Assembly (NCBI GenBank): GCA_032249735.1
Contig: JAVVHA010000011.1
Span: 1-64,000 of the forward strand
Direction: 5' to 3'
DNA length: 64,000 nt
Source: Dehalococcoidia bacterium
GTDB taxonomy: Bacteria > Chloroflexota > Dehalococcoidia > SM23-28-2 > HRBIN24
Below the pieces are notes generated by a model that searched no databases, was not told where the DNA came from, and was given only the letters and a program-made list of their open reading frames with translations. A program made the translations under genes and the position numbers. This document shows, in pieces, positions 13,507 through 25,134 of this stretch; positions within the stretch are counted from its first letter, which is position 1, and every line of letters starts with the position of its first letter.

Positions 13507-14594
13507 GCAACGAAAGGCTCAGCAGGGAGGAAGTCCTAGAGGCCCTCAAGGCCATACGGGACCCAGACCTAGGACGGGACATCGTCTCCCTGGGCTTCGT
13601 GACCCTTGAAGACGTGGCCTTATGCGGCGACCGGGTTAAGGTGACCATAACCCTCACCACCCCCGCCTGTCCAGTGCGGGACGAGATGCGGCGGCAGGCG
13701 GAGGAGATCCTGCGCTCCCTGCCGGGCATCGCCCATGCCGAGGTGGAGATGAGGGCCCAGGTGCGCTCCACGGGCTTCCGTGGCCCGCGGCCTGTGGAGG
13801 GGGTGCGCAACCTCATCGCCGTGGCCTCCAACAAGGGAGGTGTGGGCAAGAGCACTGTGGCCGTCAACCTGGCCCTGGCGTTACGGGACTTCGGGGCCAG
13901 GGTGGGCCTTTTGGACGCCGACCTGACGGGGCCCAACGTCCCCACCATGCTGGGTCTCCCCCCAGGGTTCCAGGCCGACCGAGGGCTCTCCATTGTGGAG
14001 CGTTACGGCATTAAGGTGGTGTCCCTGGGGTTCCTCCTGCCGCCTGGCACGGCCGTCATCTGGCGGGGCCCTATGATAGGCACGGGCGTCCGCCAACTTT
14101 TGCACGACATCCCATGGGGAGAGGACGGGGAGTTGGACTATCTGGTGGTGGACTTGCCCCCTGGCACCAGCGACGCCTCCATGAGCCTGGCCCAGGATGC
14201 CACCGTCACTGGGGTGGTTATCGTCACCACCCCCAACCTGGTGTCCATCGAGGATGCGCTGAAGGCCGTATCCCTCTTCGAGCGGCTCCACGTCCCCATC
14301 TTCGGCGTCATCGAAAACATGAGCTACTTCATATGCCCCCACTGTGAAGGAAGGGTGGAGATATTTGGGCACGGGCGGGTGCAGGAGGTCTGTCGGGAGG
14401 CGGGGCTGGACTACCTAGGGGCCATCCCCCTGGACCCGCGGGTACGGGAAGGGGCGGACCGGGGGGTGCCCATAGTGGAGGCCGACCCCCATTCCCTCGT
14501 TGCCCAGGCCATAAGGGCCATCGCCCAGAAGGTGGCGGCCAAGGCCAGCATCCAGCACTTCGCCGTGCAGGCCCCTAGTGGCGAGAGGGGCTAA
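13503..14594 (+). CDS. mrp: Mrp/ApbC/NBP35-type Fe-S cluster carrier ATPase with N-terminal MIP18 domain
   Basis: A 363-residue protein. Residues ~1-95 are a MIP18/DUF59 domain (LKAIRDPDLGRDIVSLGFV, TTPACPVRDEM). Residues ~105-350 are a P-loop ATPase of the MinD/Mrp class with the deviant Walker A ASNKGGVGKSTVAVNLA, DADLTGPNVP, DYLVVDLPPGTSD and the cluster-binding FICPHC (CxxC). Mrp proteins bind a bridging [4Fe-4S] cluster at the dimer CxxC and hand it to apo-enzymes. CAGGAGG lies upstream of ATG 13503. Its partner is the SufR-like gene it overlaps. The stop interlocks with the convergent MBL gene at 14591-14594. Confidence 0.95.
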   Translation: MSNERLSREEVLEALKAIRDPDLGRDIVSLGFVTLEDVALCGDRVKVTITLTTPACPVRDEMRRQAEEILRSLPGIAHAEVEMRAQVRSTGFRGPRPVEGVRNLIAVASNKGGVGKSTVAVNLALALRDFGARVGLLDADLTGPNVPTMLGLPPGFQADRGLSIVERYGIKVVSLGFLLPPGTAVIWRGPMIGTGVRQLLHDIPWGEDGELDYLVVDLPPGTSDASMSLAQDATVTGVVIVTTPNLVSIEDALKAVSLFERLHVPIFGVIENMSYFICPHCEGRVEIFGHGRVQEVCREAGLDYLGAIPLDPRVREGADRGVPIVEADPHSLVAQAIRAIAQKVAAKASIQHFAVQAPSGERG

Positions 14595-15436
14595 AGGGCG
14601 CGAAAGACCCGCTTACCCTCCCAGCGGATGAGGCGGCCCAGGTTGGGCGGCGGGAAGTGGCCAAAGGCCACTATTACCCCTTCCCTCTCCAGGAAATCGA
14701 ACACGCGACGGCGGGTCTCCGCTGCCTGCGCCGCGTCTGTGTCGAAGCTGGAGGACCAGTCTGTCTTGTCCACCTGCAGAGGATGGTTGGCCAAGTCGCC
14801 AGCGATGAGGGCCCGCTCCCCCTGGGAGGCGATGAGGATGCTAGTATGGCCCGGGGTGTGGCCGGGGGTGGGCATGGTGGAGACACCCTCGGCCAGCGTC
14901 GTCTCCCCGCTGAAGAGCTCCAGCACCCCCAACTCCTTTAGGGGCAGGAGGCTCACCGTTCCCCCGGACTGCTGGATGCGTTCTGGGGCGGTGAAATAGT
15001 CCCAGTCGGCCTTGGGCAGGTAGTAGCGGGCGCGGGGGAAGGTGGGGCGGAGCGAGCCCGCCTCCTGCTGCACGTTCCAGCCTATGTGATCGATGTGGAG
15101 GTGGGTGCAGACCACCACATCGATGTCCTCAGGGCGCACCCCTTTCTCCCGCATATCGTCCAGCAGCCGTCCCTGGGCGCCCCCTAGCCATTCGGGAGCC
15201 CGAGGGCCCAGCCCTGTGTCCACCAGCACCGTCCTCCCCCCGGAGCGGATGACGTAGGCTGAGGCATAGGTTTGGTAGCGGCCCTCGGACGTATAGGACT
15301 GGGGATAGAGCTCCCGGTAGGCCAGGATCTCTTGTTGGTCCCGCCCCGGGAAGAGCATGGCGTGGTCAAGGACGAGGCTCAGGTCTAACAGCTCTATTAC
15401 CTCGGCGCTGCCCACCTTCACCACGTGCGTAGTCAT
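14591..15436 (-). CDS. MBL-fold metallo-hydrolase
   Basis: A 281-residue metallo-beta-lactamase-fold hydrolase, close in layout to N-acyl homoserine lactonase/AttM-like and related lactonases. Metal motifs are CTHLHIDHIGW (HxHxDH), PTPGHTPGHTSI (third His), AGDLANHP (bridging Asp) and FGHFPPPN (last His). An extended N-terminus with DHAMLFPGRDQQEI and a VLVDTGLGPRAPEWLG segment precedes the metal site. The substrate is not determinable; lactone hydrolysis is a family-level guess. It has its own TATACT promoter element at 15469-15474. Confidence 0.85.
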   Translation of the reverse strand: MTTHVVKVGSAEVIELLDLSLVLDHAMLFPGRDQQEILAYRELYPQSYTSEGRYQTYASAYVIRSGGRTVLVDTGLGPRAPEWLGGAQGRLLDDMREKGVRPEDIDVVVCTHLHIDHIGWNVQQEAGSLRPTFPRARYYLPKADWDYFTAPERIQQSGGTVSLLPLKELGVLELFSGETTLAEGVSTMPTPGHTPGHTSILIASQGERALIAGDLANHPLQVDKTDWSSSFDTDAAQAAETRRRVFDFLEREGVIVAFGHFPPPNLGRLIRWEGKRVFRAL

Positions 15437-15468
15437 GGCTCACCTCCCAAAAAGCAGGGCTCAGGAAG

Positions 15469-15494
15469 AGTATAACCCACTGGCTAGGCAGTGG
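15469..15494 (-). promoter_or_regulatory. Promoter element and inverted repeat upstream of the MBL gene
   Basis: On the minus strand TATACT (15469-15474) lies 33 nt before the MBL start. An inverted repeat CCACTG (15477-15482) and CAGTGG (15489-15494) with a 6-nt centre occupies the spacer between -10 and -35. It could be an operator, or a weak end-of-operon hairpin for the pyr transcript arriving from pyrK. Confidence 0.4.
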
Positions 15495-15503
15495 AATCCC
15501 CTC

Positions 15504-16286
15504 TTACACGACATCCCACAAGGCCATGCGGGGGCCATCGCGGCAGACCAGGCGCATGCCCCTGCGGGTGGGGACGGCACATCCATAGCAGATGCCGGTG
15601 CCACAGGCCATGTGCTCCTCCAGGAGGACCTGCGCTGGCCGCCTAAGGCCCTCCCGGCGCATGGCCTGGGCCAGGGCCTGGTACATCTCCCTGGGCCCGC
15701 AGGCGAATACCTGGTGGGCCCACGTTAAGTAGCGAGGCACTAGCTCAGTGACCGGGCCGTGGTGGCCACGGGTGCCATCGTCGGTGGCCACCACCACCTC
15801 CACCTCCTGTGGCACCAGGGAGATGGGTATCAGCCGCGCCTCTGTGCGGGCGCCGTAGAGGAGGGTCACGGCCCGTCCCTGGGCCACAGCCTCCTCCGCC
15901 AGAGCGATGAGGGGCGCGATGCCCAGACCTCCCGCCACCAGCAGAAGATGTTGGGCGCCGTGCTCTATGGCGTAGCCCCGCCCCAGGGGCCCGAAGGCCC
16001 AGAGGCGGTCTCCTGACCGACGCCGCGCCAGCCAGGCCGTCCCCCTCCCCCTAACGTCGTAGAGGATGGCGAACTGCCTCTCGTCCCCCGCCTCCCGGAA
16101 GCGGTGGTAGCTCATGGGCCTGGGCAGGAGGGGGTCCAGACCATCGCCACAGAGAAGCATGAGGAAGCGGCCAGGGGAGGCGCCCCTGGCCAGGGGGGGA
16201 GAGGAGAGCCACATGAGGTAAGTGTCCTGGCATACCTCTGTCTGGGAGATGACGAGGGCCTCCACCGGCCCCAGCGTGCCCGTCAT
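15504..16286 (-). CDS. pyrK: Dihydroorotate dehydrogenase electron transfer subunit
   Basis: A 260-residue FAD/[2Fe-2S] flavoprotein that passes electrons from PyrD to NAD+. The N-terminal FAD domain has the RPMSYHRF flavin motif. The NAD domain begins [19 protein letters not shown], and the C-terminal cluster site is [17 protein letters not shown] followed by VCRDGP, giving C-x4-C-x2-C-x(n)-C as in PyrK. ATG 16286 overlaps the carB stop (ATGA). Last gene of the pyr operon, with pyrD 3.3 kb away. Confidence 0.95.
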   Translation of the reverse strand: MTGTLGPVEALVISQTEVCQDTYLMWLSSPPLARGASPGRFLMLLCGDGLDPLLPRPMSYHRFREAGDERQFAILYDVRGRGTAWLARRRSGDRLWAFGPLGRGYAIEHGAQHLLLVAGGLGIAPLIALAEEAVAQGRAVTLLYGARTEARLIPISLVPQEVEVVVATDDGTRGHHGPVTELVPRYLTWAHQVFACGPREMYQALAQAMRREGLRRPAQVLLEEHMACGTGICYGCAVPTRRGMRLVCRDGPRMALWDVV

Positions 16287-19200
16287 GGCCGCCTGTACTC
16301 GGGGAGGGGCTGCACCGAGAAGCGGTGCTGGTCCACCACCAGGGCCTCCACCGCCGCCCTGGCGGTATCGATGGAGGTAAAGCAGGGGATGCGTCGCTCC
16401 ACGGCCGCCCGCCGGATGTAGAAGCCGTCCTTTATGGTGGCCATCTGCGCCCCCTCCGGCGTATTGATGACGGCGTTCACCAGGCCCTGGCGGATGATGT
16501 CCACCACGTTGGGATGCCCCTGGCTGAGCCTCTTGGTCACCTCTGCCACCTCCAGCCCCAGCCCCCTTATGAGGGCCGCCGTCCCCTCAGTGGCGTAGAG
16601 GCGGTAGCCGGCCTGGGCCAAACGGCGGATGATGGGTATGGCCTCAGGCTTGGTGCGGTCGGCCAGGGAGAGGAGGATGGACCCCTTAGGGGGGAGGGCC
16701 ATGTCGGCGGCCAGAAGGGCCTTGGCCAGGGCGGCCCTGAAGTCCGTATCGATGCCCATCACTTCACCTGTGGACTTCATCTCCGGGCCCAGGTAGGTAT
16801 CCACCCCCGCCAGCTTCAGCATAGAGAAGACAGGGGCCTTGACGGCCACCAGATGCCCTGGCGGCCACAACCCATAGGGGTAGCCCATCTCCGGGATGGT
16901 CTTCCCCAGGAGGGTGCCCACCGCCAGCTTGACCAGGGGCACCCCCGTGGCCTTGGCGATGAAGGGCACGGTGCGGCTGGCACGGGGGTTCATCTCCAGC
17001 ACATAGACGGTGGACTGCCCTCCCTCGCGCAGGATGACGAACTGCACGTTGATGAGCCCCTTGATGGCCATGGCACGGGCCAGGCGCCGCGTATAATCCA
17101 CGATGGTCTCCACCTCCTGGGCCGTCAGGTTCAGGGGCGGGTAGACGGCCATGGAGTCGCCTGAGTGGACCCCAGCCCGCTCGATGTGCTGCATGACACC
17201 GGGGATCAGGACGTCGTGACCATCGCAGATGGCATCCACCTCCGCCTCGATGCCCTCCAGGTATTTATCGATGCGGATGGGCCGCCCCTCCCCCACCTGA
17301 GTCGCCTCCTGCACGAAGTGGATGAGCTGGTTGGTGCTCTCCACTATCTCCATAGCCCGCCCCCCTAGAACGTAGCTAGGGCGCACCAGGACGGGATAAC
17401 CCAGCACGGCTGCCGTATGCAACGCCTCCTCCAAGCTCTGCACGGAGGCGCCGGGGGGCTGGGGGATGCCCAGCTCGTACAGTAAGGCCTCGAAGCGGGC
17501 CCGGTCCTCGGCCAGGTCGATGGCTTCGGCGGTGGAACCCAGGAGGGGGAGGCCGGCCCGGGCCAGGGGCCAGGCCAGGTTGATGGCCGTCTGCCCACCG
17601 AACTGGACGATGACCGGCGGTGGCCCGTCCTCGCACGTCTCGTTCTCCAGGATGTCTCGCACCGATTCCTCGTCTAGGGGCTCGAAGTAAAGGCGGTCGC
17701 TGGTGTCGAAGTCGGTGGAGACTGTCTCGGGGTTGCAGTTGACCAGGATGGCCTTAAGGCCGTTTTCCTGAAGGGCCCAGACGGTGTGCACGGAGCAGTA
17801 GTCGAACTCTATGCCCTGACCGATGCGGATGGGCCCAGAGCCCAGGACTACGGCCTTGGGCCCCGGCAAAGGAGGGGCTTCGTTCTCCGCCTCCTCGTCC
17901 TCCTCGTAGGTGCTGTAGAAATAGGGGGTCTGGGCCTCGAACTCGGCAGCGCAGGTGTCCACCATCTTGTACACCGGCCTGATGCCCCACCGCTGGCGCA
18001 TCTGCCGCACCTGCTCCGGCAGCATGTCCGCCAAGGTGGCGATGTCGCGGTCAGCGAAGCCCTTAAGCTTGGCCTCCCGCAGGAGCTGGGGCGTGAGGGG
18101 CTCCGCCAGGAGGCGGCGCTCCATGGCCACAAGGCCAGACATCTTCTCCAGGAACCAGGGGTCGATGCCCGAAAGCCTGGCCAGCTCCATCACATCCGCC
18201 CCTCGGCGCAGGGCGGCCATGATAGCCCAAAGACGCAAGTCGTTGGGGGTGGCCACCAGGTGGCGGATCTCCTCCTCCGACCAGGAGGGATCCTCCCACA
18301 GCAGGGTGCGGTCGCTGAACTCCAGGGAGCGCACCGCCTTCTGCAGGGCTTGCTCGAAGGTGCGGGCGATGGCCATGGTCTCCCCGGTGGACTTCATCTG
18401 GGTGCTGAGGGTGCGTTCCCCCAGGGGGAACTTGTCGAAGGGCCAGCGGGGGATCTTGACCACCACGTAGTCCAGGGCCGGTTCGAAGGCGGCCGTGGTC
18501 TTGCCCGTCACCTGGTTCCGGATCTGGTCCAGGCGGAGCCCCACGGCGATCTTAGCGGCCACGCGGGCGATGGGGTATCCGGTGGCCTTGGAGGCGAGAG
18601 CGGAGGAGCGGGACACACGAGGGTTGACCTCGATAACGTAGTAGGGCGGGTGGCCGTCGGGGCGCAAGGCCCAGGGGGCGATCTCCTGTCTCGGGGCCAG
18701 GGCGAACTGGATGTTGCAGCCCCCCTCCACACCCAGGGCGCGGATGATCTTCAGGGCGGCGGTGCGCAGCATCTGGTACTCCTTATCGCTGAGCGTCTGG
18801 CTGGGGGCCACCACTATGCTATCGCCGGTATGGACTCCCATAGGGTCCATATTCTCTATGTTGCACACAATGATGCAGTTATCGGCCCCATCCCGCATCA
18901 CCTCATACTCCACCTCTTTCCAGCCCAGAAGGCACCGCTCCAGCAACACTTGGCCGATGGGGGAGACGCGGAGGCCTATGGAGACGATGTGTTCCAGTTC
19001 CTCCATAGTGCGGGCGATGCCGCCGCCGGTTCCCCCCAAGGTGTAGGCGGGGCGCACCACCAGGGGCAGGCCCAGCTCCCGGGCCACACGGCGGGCCTCC
19101 TCGACGGTGTGGACGGTCTCGCTCTCGGGCCTTGGCTCGCCGATATCGTCCAACAGGCTCTTGAACAGCTCTCGGTCCTCGGCGCGGCGGATGGCCTCCA

Positions 19201-19549
19201 CAGGGGTGCCCAGCACCTTCACCCCATACTCGTCCAGGACGCCGGCGTCGGCCAGGGCCACCGCCAGGTTTAGGGCAGTCTGCCCTCCCAGGGTGGCCAG
19301 AAGGCCATCGGGCCGCTCTCGACGGATGATCTGTCGCAGCACCTCCACTGTCAGGGGTTCGATGTATATTGTGTCGGCGATGCCTTCGTCGGTCATGATG
19401 GTGGCCGGGTTGGGGTTGACAAGGATGGTATGGATCCCTTCCTCGCGGAGGGCGCGGCAGGCCTGGGAGCCCGAGTAATCGAACTCGGCCGCTTGGCCGA
19501 TGACGATGGGCCCCGAGCCGATGATGAGGACTTTTTCGGGCCTGCCCAT
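16283..19549 (-). CDS. carB: Carbamoyl-phosphate synthase large subunit
   Basis: A 1088-residue synthetase that uses ammonia from CarA, bicarbonate and two ATP to make carbamoyl phosphate for pyrimidines and arginine. Two homologous halves are visible, each starting with a nucleotide-binding element: [20 protein letters not shown] at residue 6 and [20 protein letters not shown] near 575 (19-20 residues quoted). ATP-grasp segments include [11 protein letters not shown] and [12 protein letters not shown], with [12 protein letters not shown] and [14 protein letters not shown]-terminal MGS-like regulatory domain closes the protein. Length is standard. ATG 19549 lies 14 nt after the GNAT gene. Confidence 0.98.
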   Translation of the reverse strand: MGRPEKVLIIGSGPIVIGQAAEFDYSGSQACRALREEGIHTILVNPNPATIMTDEGIADTIYIEPLTVEVLRQIIRRERPDGLLATLGGQTALNLAVALADAGVLDEYGVKVLGTPVEAIRRAEDRELFKSLLDDIGEPRPESETVHTVEEARRVARELGLPLVVRPAYTLGGTGGGIARTMEELEHIVSIGLRVSPIGQVLLERCLLGWKEVEYEVMRDGADNCIIVCNIENMDPMGVHTGDSIVVAPSQTLSDKEYQMLRTAALKIIRALGVEGGCNIQFALAPRQEIAPWALRPDGHPPYYVIEVNPRVSRSSALASKATGYPIARVAAKIAVGLRLDQIRNQVTGKTTAAFEPALDYVVVKIPRWPFDKFPLGERTLSTQMKSTGETMAIARTFEQALQKAVRSLEFSDRTLLWEDPSWSEEEIRHLVATPNDLRLWAIMAALRRGADVMELARLSGIDPWFLEKMSGLVAMERRLLAEPLTPQLLREAKLKGFADRDIATLADMLPEQVRQMRQRWGIRPVYKMVDTCAAEFEAQTPYFYSTYEEDEEAENEAPPLPGPKAVVLGSGPIRIGQGIEFDYCSVHTVWALQENGLKAILVNCNPETVSTDFDTSDRLYFEPLDEESVRDILENETCEDGPPPVIVQFGGQTAINLAWPLARAGLPLLGSTAEAIDLAEDRARFEALLYELGIPQPPGASVQSLEEALHTAAVLGYPVLVRPSYVLGGRAMEIVESTNQLIHFVQEATQVGEGRPIRIDKYLEGIEAEVDAICDGHDVLIPGVMQHIERAGVHSGDSMAVYPPLNLTAQEVETIVDYTRRLARAMAIKGLINVQFVILREGGQSTVYVLEMNPRASRTVPFIAKATGVPLVKLAVGTLLGKTIPEMGYPYGLWPPGHLVAVKAPVFSMLKLAGVDTYLGPEMKSTGEVMGIDTDFRAALAKALLAADMALPPKGSILLSLADRTKPEAIPIIRRLAQAGYRLYATEGTAALIRGLGLEVAEVTKRLSQGHPNVVDIIRQGLVNAVINTPEGAQMATIKDGFYIRRAAVERRIPCFTSIDTARAAVEALVVDQHRFSVQPLPEYRRP

Positions 19550-19563
19550 GGCTTTTTACACGT

Positions 19564-20022
19564 TCATAGCGGCAATTCGTATTGCATGCCGCGGCCCACA
19601 GCCTGGGCCAGGGCACCCAGCTCCCCGAAGAAGCTGAGGGCAGGCTCGTTATCCGGGGGTATGGTGCCCCGCAGGCGGCGGGCCCCTAGCCGACGGGCGT
19701 GCTCCATGGCCGCCAGGGCCAGCTGCGTCCCCACCCCACGGCGCCGGAACTTGGGCAACACCCATACCCCTAGCACCATGGTGTCCTGGGCCTCAGGGGA
19801 TGGCTCCAGGGCGGCGAAGCCCGCCGCCTCCTTCCCCCAAAGGGCCACGAACATGGCCCCCCGGCGGCGGTAACTGCGCAGACGGTGGGCTATGGCCTCG
19901 GCCGTCATGGGCTCCTGGAGGGCGGAGGACTCGCGCCCTAGCTCCTCTAGGATGAGTTTGCCTATTTGGGCGATGGCACCGGCATCGCGCACGGTGGCCC
20001 GACGCACCCTCAGCGTCTCCAT
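19564..20022 (-). CDS. GNAT family N-acetyltransferase inserted between carA and carB
   Basis: A 152-residue GCN5-related acetyltransferase. The acetyl-CoA site is LGVWVLPKFRRRGVGTQLALA (motif A, R-x-x-G-x-G/A) with a following AMEHARRLGARRLRG helix and PALSFFGELG near the end. It overlaps the carA stop by 13 nt and precedes carB by 14 nt, so it is translated within the pyr operon. carA and carB are normally adjacent, so this insertion is unusual. Substrate unknown; acetylation of a pyrimidine-pathway enzyme or metabolite is speculation. Confidence 0.88.
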   Translation of the reverse strand: METLRVRRATVRDAGAIAQIGKLILEELGRESSALQEPMTAEAIAHRLRSYRRRGAMFVALWGKEAAGFAALEPSPEAQDTMVLGVWVLPKFRRRGVGTQLALAAMEHARRLGARRLRGTIPPDNEPALSFFGELGALAQAVGRGMQYELPL

Positions 20023-21122
20023 CTTCCCTCCTTGTGGTGGCTGACCATCTCTAAGAAGCGCTGGAATACGTATTCATTGTCCCAGGGCCCCGGCGAGGCC
20101 TCTGAATGATACTGGATGCCCAGGATGGGTAGCTCCCGGTGGTAGAGACCCTCCACCGTGCCGTCGTTGAGGTGGACCTGCCACACCTCTAGCCCCCCGC
20201 GAAGCCCTTCGCCGTCCACCGCGTACCCATGGTTCTGGGCGGTGATGAACACCCTGCCCGAGAGGAGGTCCTTCACCGGGTGGTTGGCCCCCCGATGCCC
20301 AAACTTGAGCTTAAAGGTGCGGGCGCCGAAGGCGCGGGCGATGACCTGGTGTCCCAGGCAGATGCCCAACAAGGGTGTGCGGCCTACAAGCCCCTGGGCT
20401 GTGGCCACTAGGTAATCCAGGATGGCTGGGTCCCCTGGCCCTGGGGAGAGAATAACACCGTCGGGGTCCAGCCCCAACACATCCTCTGCTGTCGCCGTGC
20501 AGGGCACCACCGTCACCTGGCATCCCAGGCGGCGCAATATGCGCATGATGTTGAACTTGACGCCGCTGTCCACCACCACGATGCGGTGCTGTTCCTGCAG
20601 CGGCGGCTCCCAGAGGTAGGGAGCCGGGGAGCTCACCTCGCGCACCAGGTCGGTGGTGCCGTAGCGGGGCACATGCTGCAGCCGTTCAAGGGCCCGCAGT
20701 GGCGGCTCATCAAGGACGATGGCCCCCATCATGACCCCTTGTGTGCGCAGGCGGCGAGTGAGGGCGCGGGTGTCCACCCCTGCCAGGCCCGGCACGCCTT
20801 GAGAGGCGAGATACTCGTGGAGGCTCATCTCCGATGACCAATGGGAGGGGGCGGCACACGCCTCCCGCACCACCAAGGCCCGCACCTGGATGCGTCTGGA
20901 CTCCACATCATGGCGGTTGATGCCGTAGTTGCCCACGAGGGGATAGGTGAGGACCAAGATCTGTCCGGCGTAGGAGGGATCGGTAAGCATCTCCTGGTAG
21001 CCGGTCATGGCGGTGGAGAAGACCACCTCTCCGTAAGCGGGGCCCACGGCGCCAAAGGGCCGCCCAGGGAAGATGGAGCCATCTTCCAACACCAGGAAGG
21101 CCTTACCATCTACTCCCGCCAT
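20010..21122 (-). CDS. carA: Carbamoyl-phosphate synthase small (glutaminase) subunit
   Basis: A 370-residue class I glutamine amidotransferase subunit that releases ammonia from glutamine for CarB. The N-terminal domain has FLVLEDGSIFPGRPFG, FSTAMTGYQEMLTDPSY and GVDTRALTRRLR. The GATase domain has SPGPGDP, the nucleophile Cys in GICLGHQ, and the catalytic His/Glu in QYHSEASPGP. ATG 21122 is chosen because a GGGGGGAGGG site sits upstream and because it matches family N-termini. It overlaps pyrC by 13 nt. Confidence 0.97.
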   Translation of the reverse strand: MAGVDGKAFLVLEDGSIFPGRPFGAVGPAYGEVVFSTAMTGYQEMLTDPSYAGQILVLTYPLVGNYGINRHDVESRRIQVRALVVREACAAPSHWSSEMSLHEYLASQGVPGLAGVDTRALTRRLRTQGVMMGAIVLDEPPLRALERLQHVPRYGTTDLVREVSSPAPYLWEPPLQEQHRIVVVDSGVKFNIMRILRRLGCQVTVVPCTATAEDVLGLDPDGVILSPGPGDPAILDYLVATAQGLVGRTPLLGICLGHQVIARAFGARTFKLKFGHRGANHPVKDLLSGRVFITAQNHGYAVDGEGLRGGLEVWQVHLNDGTVEGLYHRELPILGIQYHSEASPGPWDNEYVFQRFLEMVSHHKEGRWRR

Positions 21123-22456
21123 ACCACCCTCCCCCCGGCTATGGTGAGCACTGCCCGGCCGCGCAGCCGTCGGCCGGCAAAGGGGGTGTTTTTGCCCCGG
21201 CTGGCGAAGGAGGCGGGGTCCACGGTCCACTCGCGTTCTAGATCGATGGCCGTCACGTCGGCGGGGGCGCCGGGGCGTAAGGTGCCGAGGCCAGGGATAC
21301 GGCGATCCAGGCCCAAGGCCCGCACCGGCGCTGCCGTCATCGCCTCGATGAGGCGGTGGAGGGACAAGCGCTCCTGGTGTACCAACTGGAGGCACAGCCC
21401 AAGGGCCGTCTCCAGCCCCGAGATGCCCGGCGCAGCCATATCGAACTCGCACAGCTTATCTTCCTGGGCGTGGGGAGCATGGTCGGTGGCGATGCAGTCG
21501 ATGGTACCCTGGGCTAGGGCCTGCTGACAGGCCGCCACGTCATCAGGTGTCCTCAAAGGTGGGCTCACCTTGGCGGAGGTGTTATAGGAGATAGCGCCCG
21601 GGCCCTCCCCCGAGGGGCACATGACCGCCTCATGGGTGAGGAGGAGATGGTGAGGGGTGACCTCAGCGGTAACAGGCAGGCCTTGGCCCTTGGCCCATGC
21701 CAGGTGGACCAGCGCCCACTTGGTGCTCACATGGGCGATGTGGACGTTGCCACCTGTCAGGCGGGCAAGGGCTATGTCCCGGGCCACCATCACCTCCTCG
21801 GCCTCCGCTGGCGCCCCTGCCAGCCCTAGGCGGGCGGAGACCCATCCCTCGTGCATGACGCCGCCGGCGGCCAAGCCCGGGTCTTCACAATGGTCGATGA
21901 CTGTCATCCCCAGCATGGAGGCGTACTCGAGGGCCCGTCGCATGAGGTGGGCATTGACCACGGGATTGCCGTCGTCACTGAAGGCCACGGCCCCTGCCTG
22001 CGCCAGCTCCGCCATGTCCACTAGCTCCTCCCCTCTCCTGCCCCTGGTGAGGGAGGCGATGGGCAGCACGCGCACCACTCCCACCTGGCCTGCCCTCTCC
22101 AGCACCCAGCGCACCAGGGCTGGGGAATCCAGCGGCGGCTCAGTGTTGGGCATGCAGCAGACGGTGGTGAACCCGCCACGGGCAGCGGCCATAGTGCCCG
22201 ATTGGATGGTCTCCTTGTGCTCCATGCCAGGCTCCCGCAGGTGGCAGTGGATGTCCACCAGGCCAGGGCAGACCACAAGGCCCCGGGCGTCGATGGCCTC
22301 CTCGGCCTCCCGGCCCACGTCGGGGCCCACTGCCACCACCCTGCCATGGGCCAGGAGGACGTCGCCCACCATGTCCAGCCCCTGGGAGGGGTCCACGATG
22401 CGCCCGCCACGGATGGCCAGCTGTTTACGTCCAGTCTGAAAACGGGCCCTATCCAC
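21110..22456 (-). CDS. pyrC: Dihydroorotase, class I
   Basis: A 448-residue amidohydrolase that cyclises carbamoyl aspartate to dihydroorotate. Zinc ligands are in VDIHCHLREPG (HxH). MERKE-type text around EHKETIQSGT, the metal-bridging DDG region AVAFSDDGNPV, later His residues VIDHCED and HIAHVSTK, and the catalytic Asp in IATDHAPH follow. The class I substrate loop FDMAAPGISGLETAL is present. The start is GTG 22456, preceded by GGGGAAGG and overlapping the pyrB 3' end by 8 nt. Confidence 0.96.
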   Translation of the reverse strand: MDRARFQTGRKQLAIRGGRIVDPSQGLDMVGDVLLAHGRVVAVGPDVGREAEEAIDARGLVVCPGLVDIHCHLREPGMEHKETIQSGTMAAARGGFTTVCCMPNTEPPLDSPALVRWVLERAGQVGVVRVLPIASLTRGRRGEELVDMAELAQAGAVAFSDDGNPVVNAHLMRRALEYASMLGMTVIDHCEDPGLAAGGVMHEGWVSARLGLAGAPAEAEEVMVARDIALARLTGGNVHIAHVSTKWALVHLAWAKGQGLPVTAEVTPHHLLLTHEAVMCPSGEGPGAISYNTSAKVSPPLRTPDDVAACQQALAQGTIDCIATDHAPHAQEDKLCEFDMAAPGISGLETALGLCLQLVHQERLSLHRLIEAMTAAPVRALGLDRRIPGLGTLRPGAPADVTAIDLEREWTVDPASFASRGKNTPFAGRRLRGRAVLTIAGGRVVWRE

Positions 22457-23420
22457 CTTCCCCTCCTCTCTGGGTGAGCAGGTAGAGGACGGCCATGCGC
22501 ACGGCCACTCCGTTGGTCACCTGTTCATCGATGACCGATTGGGCGCACCGCACCACCTCCGGTGCCAGCTCGATGCCCTCATTAACGGGGCCAGGGTGCA
22601 TGAGGAGGGCGGTGGGGCTGGCTCGCCTTAGCCTCTTCTCGTCCACCTGGTAGAGGCGGACGTATTCTCGCAGCGACGGCAGCAGCCCAGCCACCATCCG
22701 CTCCCTCTGGAGGCGGAGAGCCATCACCACATCTGCCCCCTCGATGGCCTCGTCCAGGTTGTAAGAGACCTCCACCGATGGCCACGACCCCTCCCTCAGG
22801 CCAGGGGGCATGAGGGTGGGGGGTCCACACAAAACCACCTGGGCCCCCAAGGCCGTGAGGGCCCAAAGATTGGAGCGGGCTACCCGGCTGTGGGCGATGT
22901 CCCCGACGATGACCACTTTCCGCCCATGCAGCTCGCCCAGGTGGCGGCGCATGGTGTATAGGTCCAGCAGCGCCTGGGTGGGGTGAGCGTGCCAGCCGTC
23001 GCCGGCGTTGATGACGTGCATGGTGGTATGGCCGGCCACCAGGTAGGGCGCTCCCGACTGCCAATGGCGAATCACCAGCACCCGCGCTCCTAGGGCCTCG
23101 ATGGTGCGCACAGTGTCCAGGAGGGATTCGCCTTTCCTAACGCTGCTCTGTTCCACGGCGATGTTGATGACATCGGCCCCTAGTGCCTTGGCCGCCAGCT
23201 CGAAGGAGGCGCGGGTGCGGGTGCTGGGCTCGTAAAACAGGTTGACCACCGTGGTGCCCCGCAGGGTAGGGACCCTCGGCACCTCCCGCGATAGCACCTC
23301 TCGCATGGCGTCTGCCGTGTCCAGCACCAGCATCAGCTCCTGGGGGGAGAGGACGTCCACGTCCAGCAGGTGCCGGTGGCGCCAGATGGCGGCCTGTGGC
23401 GTGGTGGCCTTCTCCTGCAT
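22449..23420 (-). CDS. pyrB: Aspartate carbamoyltransferase catalytic subunit
   Basis: A 323-residue ATCase condensing carbamoyl phosphate with aspartate. The carbamoyl-phosphate motif FYEPSTRTRASFELAAK is near residue 60. GARVLVIRHWQSGAP, VINAGDGWHAHPTQALLD and VVIVGDIAHSRVARSN follow, with HPGPVNEGIEL at the C-terminus. No pyrI is present, so it is probably the unregulated trimer or pairs with the neighbouring dihydroorotase. ATG 23420 is chosen; it lies one base after the pyrR stop (TGAGATG). A longer upstream reading would run inside pyrR. Confidence 0.97.
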   Translation of the reverse strand: MQEKATTPQAAIWRHRHLLDVDVLSPQELMLVLDTADAMREVLSREVPRVPTLRGTTVVNLFYEPSTRTRASFELAAKALGADVINIAVEQSSVRKGESLLDTVRTIEALGARVLVIRHWQSGAPYLVAGHTTMHVINAGDGWHAHPTQALLDLYTMRRHLGELHGRKVVIVGDIAHSRVARSNLWALTALGAQVVLCGPPTLMPPGLREGSWPSVEVSYNLDEAIEGADVVMALRLQRERMVAGLLPSLREYVRLYQVDEKRLRRASPTALLMHPGPVNEGIELAPEVVRCAQSVIDEQVTNGVAVRMAVLYLLTQRGGEGG

Positions 23421-23421
23421 C

Positions 23422-25009
<1,588 letters not shown>

Positions 25010-25021
25010 CCTCCTGGGGGT

Positions 25022-25051
25022 ATCATAGGAGTTTGGCCCTGCGGAGTGCAA
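25022..25051 (-). promoter_or_regulatory. Promoter of the crotonase gene
   Basis: On the minus strand, TTGCAC (25046-25051), 18 nt, TATGAT (25022-25027). The predicted transcript starts only about 7-8 nt before ATG 25009. Confidence 0.6.
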
Positions 25052-25134
25052 GGAGGGCTTCTACCTCCTCGGGGCAGCCTATGATATCATCTCTTGATGC
25101 AATGAAAACTTGAACTATTAGCAGGGAGGAGGCT

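Noticed and set aside
17786-19273. 495-codon open frame on the plus strand
   Set aside because: It is antisense to carB, a full-length 1088-residue enzyme. Its composition (Gly, His, Leu, Gln runs without domains) is typical of shadow frames in high-GC DNA.
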